From Candidatus Eiseniibacteriota bacterium (GTDB taxonomy: Bacteria; Arandabacterota; Arandabacteria; Arandabacterales; Arandabacteraceae), in the NCBI GenBank assembly GCA_030622265.1, contig JAUXGG010000155.1:1-5271 (forward strand): a stretch of DNA of 5,271 bases, given 5' to 3'. The notes beneath the pieces were generated by a model that saw only the letters and a program-made list of their open reading frames with translations, made no database searches and was not told the DNA's origin. A program made the position numbers and the translations under genes. Position 1 is the first letter of the stretch, and each line of letters begins with the position of its first letter. Of the stretch, positions 1-5,271 are shown piece after piece.

Positions 1-33
1 AACCAGCAAGGTCATCGTCGTCACCAGCCTCAT
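1..33 (-). CDS. 5' end of a secreted-protein gene (partial, runs off left edge)
   Basis: Only 11 codons are visible, reading M-R-L-V-T-T-M-T-L-L-V: one positive residue followed by a hydrophobic run, as at the start of a signal peptide. A GGGAGG Shine-Dalgarno sequence (complement of 44-49) lies 10 nt before this ATG. An in-frame ATG at 42-40 is possible but would leave only 1 nt of spacing, so 33 is preferred. The N-terminus opens M-R-L-V like the upstream gene at 1305 on the same strand, so it may be another exported protein. A terminator-like hairpin separates the two genes. The function cannot be determined from this fragment. Confidence 0.5.
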   Translation of the reverse strand, partial: MRLVTTMTLLV

Positions 34-42
34 CCCTGTCAT

Positions 43-204
43 ACCTCCCACTTCATCCCTCCTCTGGCCAGAGCTCCCAAAAGCTATCTAACAAAACAGG
101 CCCAAACCGGCCATCGCTCTCGAGTCTGGTTGCCGTATCTTCGTTAGAATCAAGAAGATATAGAAGCGGGGGCAACCAGTGCCCCCGCAATACCAGCAAA
201 AAGA
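43..204. other. Intergenic region between two minus-strand genes
   Basis: This 162-bp spacer holds the terminator hairpin (166-188), a 12-bp palindrome CTCTGGCCAGAG (62-73) and the Shine-Dalgarno sequence for the partial gene at the left edge. I found no convincing -35/-10 pair for that gene and no additional reading frame with coding character. Confidence 0.6.
166..188 (-). terminator. Rho-independent-type terminator of the thioredoxin-fold selenoprotein gene
   Basis: A perfect 8-bp GC-only stem (GCGGGGGC / GCCCCCGC) with a 7-nt loop lies 16 nt past the TAG stop of the minus-strand gene. On the minus strand it is followed by a T-rich but interrupted tract (TTCTATATCTTCTT). A second 9-bp inverted repeat, CTTCGTTAG (139-147) and CTAACGAAG (205-213), encloses the hairpin and includes the stop codon. 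The stem position fits termination before the next minus-strand gene at position 33. The imperfect T tract lowers confidence. Confidence 0.6.
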
Positions 205-1305
205 CTAACGAAGCCGGATCATCTTGCCTGCCTGCGAGGCATTCTCAGTCTCCAAGATATAATAGTAGACCCCGCTGGCCACATCCTGACCGAACCTGTC
301 TTTTCCGTCCCAGGCGACCGACTGTGGTCCAACTTCCGCATAGCCGTTCACAAGCTCGGTGACCAGTCTGCCCGTAAGCGTATAGACACCCAGGCTGACC
401 TTTCCGGGCCGCTTCACATTGAACGAGATATCGGTGTTCTCGACGAACGGGTTGGGCGAGCTGCGCCCCAGAATGGCGTCTTCGGGCACCTCGACAATAT
501 CCACACGCGACGAGGACGGGACAGGCACACCGCTCCAGCCTTGCTGCATCTTCCTGGTCCCGTTTCGCTGGATGAAGACGTTTGTGACCACCCTGTCCGC
601 CCTGTACTCACTGGCGATCTCATATGCCAAATCGAAATGCATCGTGTGGCCCGGGAACATGGGGCCGAAGCTCCATCCCACGCTGTCCGGGAGATCATCC
701 TTTATCCACTCCCTGAAAGCATCATCCTGTGCCCCGATGGGGTATGGGTACCTGTGCTTCCACTCTGTCACCGCCACACGCATCGTGGTGTTGAAGTTCA
801 TGCTGTCTTCCACCACGACATCGAAGCTCACATAGACCGAGTCCGAATCTGCTGTGATCGTATTGTAGAGAACATCGATCCGCACCGGGCTCGTGATCGT
901 AAGCAGACTGTCAAACGTAGATCTCACCCACGAGTAGTACGCGTCATAGGTAGGAAAACCATCAGACGGGTCTTTAATGTACTTCCCGTCGTACCTCATG
1001 CTCGGTGTGTAGTAATATGCGGTCCAGGGCGCGACACCGCCATAGTCAACGACCCTTAGACTGCACGCGAGGGGATTCCAGTGATAGAATGGATCACCGC
1101 CCCCCGGCCACCATGTGTGATACGCAATCGGGACAACCTGCCCCGTGTACTCATCAAGAATTACCTCTAATGTATCCTTGATGTCCTTGCAGCCACCTCA
1201 GGTGGAGCTGGTGAAGTATTCCCACACCACCATACGCTGAGCCGCAAACACGGGGAGGGTCAGTGTCAGCAGCATCACGGCTGCCAGCAATACGACCAGG
1301 CGCAT
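205..1305 (-). CDS. Secreted thioredoxin-fold (Omp28-like) selenoprotein with a U-G-G-C redox motif and C-terminal sorting-type domain
   Basis: I see one 366-codon frame from ATG at 1305 to TAG at 207-205, broken only by TGA at codon 36 (1200-1198). A Shine-Dalgarno GGAGG (complement of 1311-1315) sits 5 nt before the ATG. Residues 1-21 form a signal peptide (M-R-L-V-V-L-L-A-A..., cleavage near V-F-A). Residues 25-135 have thioredoxin-fold features: V-V-W-E-Y-F-T-S-S-T-U-G-G-C matches the family pattern E-x-F-T-x-x-W-C-x-x-C, with the UGA exactly at the N-terminal, nucleophilic cysteine. An AYHTWWPG...DPFY segment (61-74) and a likely cis-proline loop T-P-S (100-102) before YDG follow, as in Omp28-related proteins. 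Residues 136-270 look like the all-beta part (FIQR near 244). Residues 283-366 are a FlgD-Ig/type IX-like domain starting SPNPF. The likely role is an extracytoplasmic selenol/thiol-disulfide oxidoreductase; its substrate is unknown. The alternative is a Cys-to-stop mutation or sequence error. A start at Met103 (position 999) would give a 264-residue protein without signal peptide or active site and is unlikely. Confidence 0.8.
1152..1183 (-). promoter_or_regulatory. Candidate bacterial SECIS hairpin downstream of the UGA
   Basis: Starting 14 nt after the UGA, the mRNA has CAUCAAGGAU (1183-1174) pairing with AUUCUUGAUG (1161-1152): 10 bp with one G-U. The 12-nt apical part (1173-1162) can close two further pairs (A-U, C-G) past a bulged A, leaving an AUUAGAG loop with Gs 31 and 33 nt after the UGA. 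Bacterial SECIS elements are hairpins immediately downstream of the UGA, inside the coding region, with a G in the apical loop at roughly this distance. The loop Gs here are not at the 5' side of the loop as in the usual consensus, so the match is good in position and stem but not perfect in loop sequence. Confidence 0.55.
1198..1200 (-). other. In-frame UGA read as selenocysteine (Sec36)
   Basis: The TGA at 1200-1198 is codon 36 of the minus-strand frame and is followed by GGT GGC TGC (Gly-Gly-Cys), giving U-x-x-C. In thioredoxin-fold proteins the first Cys of CxxC is the usual site of Sec replacement (known for the fold). The frame is open for 35 codons before it and 330 codons after it, and the true stop is TAG. 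UGA as Trp or Gly genome-wide is disfavoured because both genes use ordinary TGG and GGN codons, and no other UGA lies in either frame. Confidence 0.75.
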
Positions 1306-1310
1306 TAGGC

Positions 1311-1315
1311 CCTCC
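1311..1315 (-). promoter_or_regulatory. Ribosome binding site fixing the selenoprotein start
   Basis: AAGGAGG on the minus strand, with its GGAGG core at 1315-1311, lies 5 nt before ATG 1305. It matters because it supports translation starting upstream of the UGA, at the signal peptide, rather than at the internal Met at 999. Confidence 0.75.
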
Positions 1316-1353
1316 TTTCAGTTAACAAACGAGCATCCCTATTGTTACCAAAT

Positions 1354-1382
1354 ATCTTACCATTTCCAGTTTCCAATATCAA
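1354..1382 (-). promoter_or_regulatory. Predicted sigma70-type promoter of the selenoprotein gene
   Basis: Minus strand: -35 TTGATA (1382-1377, 5 of 6 to TTGACA), a 17-nt spacer and -10 TAAGAT (1359-1354, 4 of 6 to TATAAT). A start near 1347 would give a leader of about 42 nt. A weak hairpin, TAACAA / TTGTTA (1347-1342 with 1328-1323, 13-nt loop), lies in that leader and could be an operator or incidental. This is a prediction from spacing and consensus only; the organism's sigma preferences are unknown. Confidence 0.45.
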
Positions 1383-1829
1383 CTGCCTTCGGGGGCGGCG
1401 TGAGGCGGGGAAAGGCCCGGGTGAGGCGGGGAAAGGCCCCGGCGGGCCTGGAAAGCGCCTTTCAGTCGCGGATATCGACCCAGGCGGCCGCATCGATTAT
1501 GAAGACTACCTGGGTCTCATCCTCCGGGACTTTCAGGAGATCGGCCACCGGTTTCACCAGTGTGCAGAAATTGAGCTCGGGCTTGTGAAAACCGGAACAC
1601 ATGCTGAATTTGCCCGCGTAATCCGCAAAACAAGGTCAAGATACTTAGTTCTTGCCAGATCCCGGCGGGTGTGGTCTAATCTGCCTCGCGTAAGTCGAAT
1701 GCCAGATTCATACTCTACCTGTATGGATGTACATCGAGGCCTGGCGGGGAGGTGATGTCATCCTGGGTCTCTCCTGTTTATCAAGGGTGAATCCTATCTT
1801 TCTTGAGGAGGTGATACCGGAACGGCGAG
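1383..1829. other. Divergent intergenic region with no confident gene
   Basis: This stretch lies between the two divergent promoters. It begins with a very GC-rich 21-nt tandem repeat (1400-1441). From about 1460 to 1760 it shows codon-like composition in two opposing frames: a plus frame ending at 1755 (containing D-P-G-G-R-I-D-Y-E-D-Y-L) and a minus frame open from 1635 to the stop at 1464-1462 (ending F-I-I-D-A-A-A-W-V-D-I-R-D). Neither has a good start codon with a Shine-Dalgarno sequence and I recognise neither. A decayed gene fragment is possible. I see no tRNA-like or riboswitch-like structure. Confidence 0.5.
1400..1441. repeat. 21-nt tandem repeat, two copies plus a degenerate third
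   Basis: The unit GTGAGGCGGGGAAAGGCCC occurs at 1400-1418 and again at 1421-1439, a period of 21 nt. A weaker third copy (GGCGGGCCTGGAAAGCGCC) follows directly to about 1460. Because 21 is a multiple of three, the plus frame here reads a Gly/Pro/Lys-rich heptad-like repeat, but there is no evidence that it is translated. Confidence 0.8.
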
Positions 1830-1858
1830 TTGGACCCTGTTTCGCAGTTTTCAATAAT
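1830..1858 (+). promoter_or_regulatory. Predicted sigma70-type promoter of the protease gene
   Basis: TTGGAC (1830-1835) is separated by exactly 17 nt from AATAAT (1853-1858, 5 of 6 to the -10 consensus). The -35 element is weak (TTG retained). A start near 1865 would give a leader of about 43 nt before ATG 1908, similar in size to the leader of the divergent gene. This is a consensus-based prediction. Confidence 0.4.
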
Positions 1859-1907
1859 GAAGGTTCTTCGCATTCCTCAACCCACGGGAATCCACGGAGG
1901 TAATGAA

Positions 1908-4900
1908 ATGAAGAAACGCTTCTTGTTAGGACTTGTTCTCTCTCTCACCTTTACCCTGCTTGCGACCGCACTCCAGGCAGAAGAGCTCCACTCCCTGCCA
2001 CTATCCCAGCGAATGGCACGCACGGGCGAAGTCGAATACGTGCGCGGCGAGGTGCTGGTCAAATTCAAGATGGGGATTGCCGACTACCAGATGGCTGAGA
2101 TTCATGATCGTCTGGGCACCGAAGTGGTTTCGATTCACCGCGGCGGGGTCAAGCGGCTGAAGTTACCTCCCGGCACCGATGAGCAAGCGCTGGTGTCGCA
2201 GCTCGAGAACGATCCCGGTGTCGAGTATGCCGAGCTCAATACCATCTGCCATGCCTTCATGACACCGAATGATCCGTACTACTCCTACCAGTGGCATTTC
2301 CCCAAGATCAACATGCCGCAGGCCTGGGACATCTCAACAGGGTCAGGCGTCATCGTGGGTATTCTCGACAGCGGGATCGCATATGAGAATTACACCATCC
2401 CCTCCTATGAGCTCGACACCGTTCAGTCGGGTGTAACCCAGTATGTGCTGGCTCCGGAGCTCGATGGGACATCATTCGTCGCAGGCTATGACTTCATCAA
2501 CAATGACAGTCATCCCAATGACAACGGGGCCCACGGCACCCACGTGTCCGGCACCGTGGCCCAGGTCACCAACAACAGCGCCGGTGTTGCAGGGATGGCC
2601 TTCGATTGCTCTCTCATGCCGGTCAAGGTTCTGGACTACTCGGGCTCAGGGACGGCACAGTCCCTGGCCGACGGTCTTTACTGGGCAGCGGATAACGGCG
2701 CCCAGGTTATCAACATGAGCCTGGGCTGGGTACCCGGCTACAACCCCGGACCCACGGTTGCCAATGCCATCACATATGCGTACGATGCCGGTGTTGTGCT
2801 CCTCGGGTCCACCGGAAACGCGGGAGCCAACCAGGTATCTTACCCCGCGGCCTACCCCGAGGTGATCGCGGTGGGTGCAACCAGGTATGACGATGCCCGC
2901 CCGAGCTATTCCCAGTATGGCTCGGATATAGAAATCTGCGCCCCCGGTGGTGACATGGACGTGGACCAGAACGGCGATACCTATGGCGACGGCGTTCTCC
3001 AGATGACTTTCACAGGCCATGACCCTGGTCCGCCGGAGCAGCTCTCGGATCCCACGGACTTCGGTTACTGGTTCTATGACGGGACCTCGATGGCATGTCC
3101 ACATGCCGCGGCGCTCGTTGCCATGATGATCGCAAACGGCCAGACGGGTATTGAGAGTATCCGTACCATCCTCCATGAGACAGTCGTCGACCTGGGCACC
3201 GCCGGCTGGGACCAGTACTACGGGCATGGCCGCATTGACGCTTACGCTGCTCTCACATATGGCGGCACTCCGCCGGTCGCGGAATTCAGCAGGAACCCGG
3301 CCTCAGGGTGCGCACCACTGACGGTCGACTTCACCGATCTCTCCACCGGTGAGATCGATACCTGGGACTGGACCTTCGGGGACGGCGGCACCTCCACCGC
3401 ACAGAACCCGAGCTACCAGTACAATAACCCAGGCACCTATACCGTGAGCCTCACCGTGTCGGGGGCAAATGGTTCGGATACCGAGACCAAGCCGGGCTGT
3501 GTTCAGGTCGATGGCCCGCCGATTGCTGACTTCTATGGTACCCCAACCAGCGGTGACGCGCCGCTTACGGTCGACTTCTTTGACCAGTCCACGGGCGATG
3601 TGACTTCCTGGGACTGGGACTTCGGAGACGGTGGTACTTCCACGGCGCAGAATCCGACTTATGAGTATGCCAACGAAGGTGACTACACCGTGAGCCTGAC
3701 CGTAACAGGCCCGTGCGGATCGGATGTCGAGGTCAAGACCGGCTACATCCATGTGGCAACGGTTCAGATCGTGCGGAACTATGCCGGCCAGGACATTCCC
3801 GTGGCCGGAACGGTCTCCGGTGGCTATCTCGACACCCACGCCAGTGACAATGTCTATGAGTCAATCCTGGAGCGGCTCAACGACGAAAGGCCCAACAAGC
3901 AGTACAGCTACCTGGAACACAAGTGGACCGTGAACGTAACAGGCGGCTCATCGGTCACCTTCTTTGTCGAGGCGCACCAGAGTACGAGCCTCGACGGAGA
4001 TAACTTCGTCTTCACCTATTCGACCGATGATGTCACTTACACCAATCTGGTGACAGTCACCTCCACGAGTGACATGGTCTACTCCGCCTCGATGCCGGCC
4101 TCGGTCAGCGGGACCGTGTACTTCAGGGTCCAGGATACGGACAGGGTAAGACGGCATTACGATCTCGACGAGATCTTCATCGACGAGATGTACGTCGAAT
4201 GCTCCACGATCCCCGATCCGGAGCCACCGGTCGTGACGGTAATCTCGCCTGACGGCGGTGAGAGCTGGCAGGCGGGGTCGGGCCAGACCATCACCTGGAA
4301 CGCCACCGACAATATCGGGGTCACTTCGTGCGACATCGATTATACCTATGATGCCGGCTCCAACTGGCATGACGTGGCTGATCTTTCGGGCAATCCGGGT
4401 TCACATAACTGGACTGTGCCGAATACACCTTCGACCCAGTGCCTGGTGCGGATTACCGTATATGACGGCGTCGGCAACTCCGACGTCGATCAGTCAAACG
4501 GCTACTTCACGATCCTGGAGTCGGTTGAGCAGCCGATGTACGTCAATTCGCTTGCCATGGTTGCCGGAAGAGCCGGGGTCAATCGCTATGCGACAGCCAC
4601 CCCCGAGGTGGTCGCGGACGCGACCGGCGCAGGTATCGAAGGGGTTGTCGTTACCGGCCACTGGTCTGGCGCTACTTCGGACACCGATCAGTGCACCACC
4701 GGTCCGGATGGCAAGTGCACGGTGCGTTCCGACAATGTGAAGTCGCCCACCCAGGATTTCTGTTTCACCGTCGATTCAATCGTTATGACGGGATACTACT
4801 GGGATGACACCCAGGGCGTTAACACCAACTGCATCGCGCCGACCGCGAATGATCGCGAGATCCTCGCCGTCGGCGTGCCGGGAGACTTCTTCGTCTCCGG

Positions 4901-5159
4901 CGCCCAACCCAACCCGTTTACTGAGACGACGCACTTCTCACTGCGCCTGCCTGAAGCGGCCAGCGTCACCTTCAGCGTCTACAATATGAGGGGGCAGAGG
5001 GTAAGGACCCTGGTCAACAATGATGTGGGTCCCGGATCCTATATGATCACCTGGGACGGAACCAGTGATAACGGGGAACCTCTCTCGAGCGGCATCTATT
5101 TCTACCGGGTGCTTGCCGGGGACAAGATGGTTACCAGGAAACTGATTCTCGCGAGGTAA
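1908..5159 (+). CDS. Secreted multidomain subtilisin-family (S8) serine protease with PKD domains and C-terminal sorting-type domain
   Basis: This 1083-residue protein is an exported endopeptidase. Start ATG 1908 is chosen because GGAGG (1896-1900) lies 7 nt upstream and a classic signal peptide follows (MKKRFLLGLVLSL..., cleavage near LQA, residue 24). The frame is open further upstream to 1830, but that adds a non-signal extension without a ribosome site. Residues 46-115 form a fervidolysin/I9-type propeptide (GEVLVKFK ... LENDPGVEYAELN). Residues 119-450 form the S8 catalytic domain: Asp154 in GILDSG, His209 in HGTHVSG, oxyanion Asn304 in STGNAG, Ser394 in GTSMACPHAA. PKD domains lie at 456-535 and 538-617 (DWxFGDGGTSTAQNP in both). 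A beta-sandwich region follows at 620-768, an Ig-like domain (PPVVTVISPDGGESW) at 774-870 and another beta domain at 876-980. A FlgD-Ig/type IX-like domain (QPNPF ... WDG ... SGIYFYR ... KLILAR) lies at 995-1083. All catalytic residues are present, so it is probably active, cell-surface attached or released, acting on external protein. The family is sure; the substrate is unknown. Confidence 0.95.
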   Translation: MKKRFLLGLVLSLTFTLLATALQAEELHSLPLSQRMARTGEVEYVRGEVLVKFKMGIADYQMAEIHDRLGTEVVSIHRGGVKRLKLPPGTDEQALVSQLENDPGVEYAELNTICHAFMTPNDPYYSYQWHFPKINMPQAWDISTGSGVIVGILDSGIAYENYTIPSYELDTVQSGVTQYVLAPELDGTSFVAGYDFINNDSHPNDNGAHGTHVSGTVAQVTNNSAGVAGMAFDCSLMPVKVLDYSGSGTAQSLADGLYWAADNGAQVINMSLGWVPGYNPGPTVANAITYAYDAGVVLLGSTGNAGANQVSYPAAYPEVIAVGATRYDDARPSYSQYGSDIEICAPGGDMDVDQNGDTYGDGVLQMTFTGHDPGPPEQLSDPTDFGYWFYDGTSMACPHAAALVAMMIANGQTGIESIRTILHETVVDLGTAGWDQYYGHGRIDAYAALTYGGTPPVAEFSRNPASGCAPLTVDFTDLSTGEIDTWDWTFGDGGTSTAQNPSYQYNNPGTYTVSLTVSGANGSDTETKPGCVQVDGPPIADFYGTPTSGDAPLTVDFFDQSTGDVTSWDWDFGDGGTSTAQNPTYEYANEGDYTVSLTVTGPCGSDVEVKTGYIHVATVQIVRNYAGQDIPVAGTVSGGYLDTHASDNVYESILERLNDERPNKQYSYLEHKWTVNVTGGSSVTFFVEAHQSTSLDGDNFVFTYSTDDVTYTNLVTVTSTSDMVYSASMPASVSGTVYFRVQDTDRVRRHYDLDEIFIDEMYVECSTIPDPEPPVVTVISPDGGESWQAGSGQTITWNATDNIGVTSCDIDYTYDAGSNWHDVADLSGNPGSHNWTVPNTPSTQCLVRITVYDGVGNSDVDQSNGYFTILESVEQPMYVNSLAMVAGRAGVNRYATATPEVVADATGAGIEGVVVTGHWSGATSDTDQCTTGPDGKCTVRSDNVKSPTQDFCFTVDSIVMTGYYWDDTQGVNTNCIAPTANDREILAVGVPGDFFVSGAQPNPFTETTHFSLRLPEAASVTFSVYNMRGQRVRTLVNNDVGPGSYMITWDGTSDNGEPLSSGIYFYRVLAGDKMVTRKLILAR
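3273..3758 (+). repeat. Tandemly duplicated PKD-domain coding units
   Basis: The two PKD units (about 3273-3512 and 3519-3758) are similar at both protein and DNA level, for example GACGGYGGYACYTCCACBGC in each copy and APLTVDF / YTVSLTV in both. This suggests an internal duplication inside the protease gene. PKD domains are commonly spacer or polymer-binding modules in secreted hydrolases. Confidence 0.8.
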
Positions 5160-5171
5160 CCGCTGCTAGAA

Positions 5172-5203
5172 AGAGTCGCCCTCCTCATGAGGAGGGCGGC
5201 TCT
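5172..5203 (+). terminator. Transcription terminator hairpin after the protease gene
   Basis: Starting 12 nt past the TAA stop, AGAGTCGCCCTCCT pairs with AGGAGGGCGGCTCT around a CATG loop: 14 bp including one T-G wobble. The inner 20 bases form a perfect palindrome. The downstream sequence is pyrimidine-rich (CTCTACTTGGCTCTCTTATCT) but lacks a clean T run, so termination is likely but not of the strict rho-independent form. The symmetric structure could also serve a convergent transcript from the right. Confidence 0.65.
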
Positions 5204-5222
5204 CTACTTGGCTCTCTTATCT

Positions 5223-5271
5223 GCAAATTCACAACCCTGGGGTCAGGTACCGCTTTGTGAATTCACAAAGC
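5223..5271. repeat. Palindromic REP-like repeat at right edge, possibly the end of a RAYT-associated element
   Basis: GCTTTGTGAATTCACAAAGC (5252-5271) is a perfect 20-bp palindrome ending exactly at the window edge. A related half, AAATTCACAA, lies at 5225-5234, and GGGGTCAGGTACC (5239-5251) sits between them. From memory, GGGGTCAGGT-type sequences next to short palindromes often border IS200-like Y1 (REP-associated) transposase genes in many bacteria. No transposase is visible in this window, so the assignment is tentative. Confidence 0.4.

Noticed and set aside
62..73. 12-bp palindrome CTCTGGCCAGAG as an operator.
   Set aside because: It is short, single-copy and has no promoter nearby that I can identify, so it may be chance.
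205..999. The minus-strand gene as a 264-residue protein starting at Met103.
   Set aside because: No Shine-Dalgarno-like signal was noted at 999, and the start would fall inside the thioredoxin fold just after the cis-Pro loop. The same frame upstream supplies a signal peptide, a ribosome site and the redox motif.
1198..1200. UGA as a pseudogene mutation or sequencing error (TGC to TGA).
   Set aside because: Not excluded, but less likely. It is the only disruption in 366 codons, falls precisely on the residue Sec replaces in this fold, is followed by an intact G-G-C, and has a suitably placed hairpin.
1198..1200. Genome-wide reassignment of UGA to Trp or Gly.
   Set aside because: Only one in-frame UGA exists in about 1450 codons across the two genes, while TGG and GGN codons are used freely. 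The alignment calls for Cys/Sec, not Trp or Gly.
1636..1638. A second UGA (followed by Pro-Cys) as another selenocysteine site on the minus strand.
   Set aside because: A TAA lies three codons upstream in the same frame and no start or homologous motif supports a gene there.
1342..1755. Plus-strand 137-codon open frame in the intergenic region.
   Set aside because: It starts on TTG without a ribosome site inside the promoter of the divergent gene, runs through the tandem repeat as low-complexity Gly/Pro/Lys, and has no recognisable motif.
1755..1790. Eleven-codon small ORF (MSSWVSPVYQG) after a GGGGAGG sequence.
   Set aside because: The Shine-Dalgarno core is only 2 nt from the ATG and nothing else supports translation.
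1830..1907. N-terminal extension of the protease starting at TTG 1830.
   Set aside because: It would bury the signal peptide 26 residues in, has no ribosome site at proper spacing, and overlaps the predicted promoter.
2646..3839. Long minus-strand open frames opposite the protease gene.
   Set aside because: They are antisense shadows of a GC-rich gene, with no ribosome sites and unnatural residue composition. The plus frame contains the complete catalytic and PKD motifs.

Overview
The window looks like bacterial chromosome with GC-rich coding sequence. Both complete genes encode exported multidomain proteins ending in the same kind of beta-sandwich C-terminal domain (PNPF ... VY ... G ... 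WDG ... SG(V/I)Y(Y/F)Y ... K(M/L)). That FlgD-Ig / type IX-like domain is typical of Bacteroidetes relatives and of FCB-group candidate phyla (Eisenbacteria/Krumholzibacteria/Latescibacteria-like lineages). This placement is an inference; no marker gene is present.

Layout: (1) Positions 1-33, minus strand, hold the first codons of a secreted-protein gene that runs off the left edge. (2) A rho-independent-type hairpin (166-188) follows the stop of the next minus-strand gene. (3) Positions 205-1305, minus strand, hold a 366-residue exported thioredoxin-fold protein related to the Omp28 type. Its reading frame is interrupted by exactly one in-frame UGA, at codon 36. That codon sits where the first Cys of the CxxC redox motif belongs (E-Y-F-T-S-S-T-[UGA]-G-G-C), and a stable hairpin begins 14 nt downstream. 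I read it as a selenocysteine codon, making this a secreted U-x-x-C selenoprotein. A naive call starting at Met103 (position 999) would lose the signal peptide and the whole active site. (4) Positions 1306-1907 are a roughly 600-bp divergent intergenic region. It has a good promoter candidate for each flanking gene, a 21-nt tandem repeat, and a stretch with ambiguous coding potential. (5) Positions 1908-5159, plus strand, hold a 1083-residue secreted subtilisin-family protease with prodomain, complete Asp/His/Ser triad, two PKD domains, further beta-sandwich domains and the C-terminal sorting-type domain. (6) A long hairpin (5172-5203) follows, then a palindrome-bearing sequence at the right edge that resembles a REP/RAYT-type repeat.

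The two complete genes are divergently transcribed and share a secretion mode rather than an obvious pathway. One is a surface or extracellular protease and the other a probable extracytoplasmic thiol/selenol oxidoreductase. The most notable item is the selenoprotein reading of the minus-strand gene. It predicts a selenocysteine insertion system (SelA, SelB, SelC tRNA, SelD) elsewhere in the genome.
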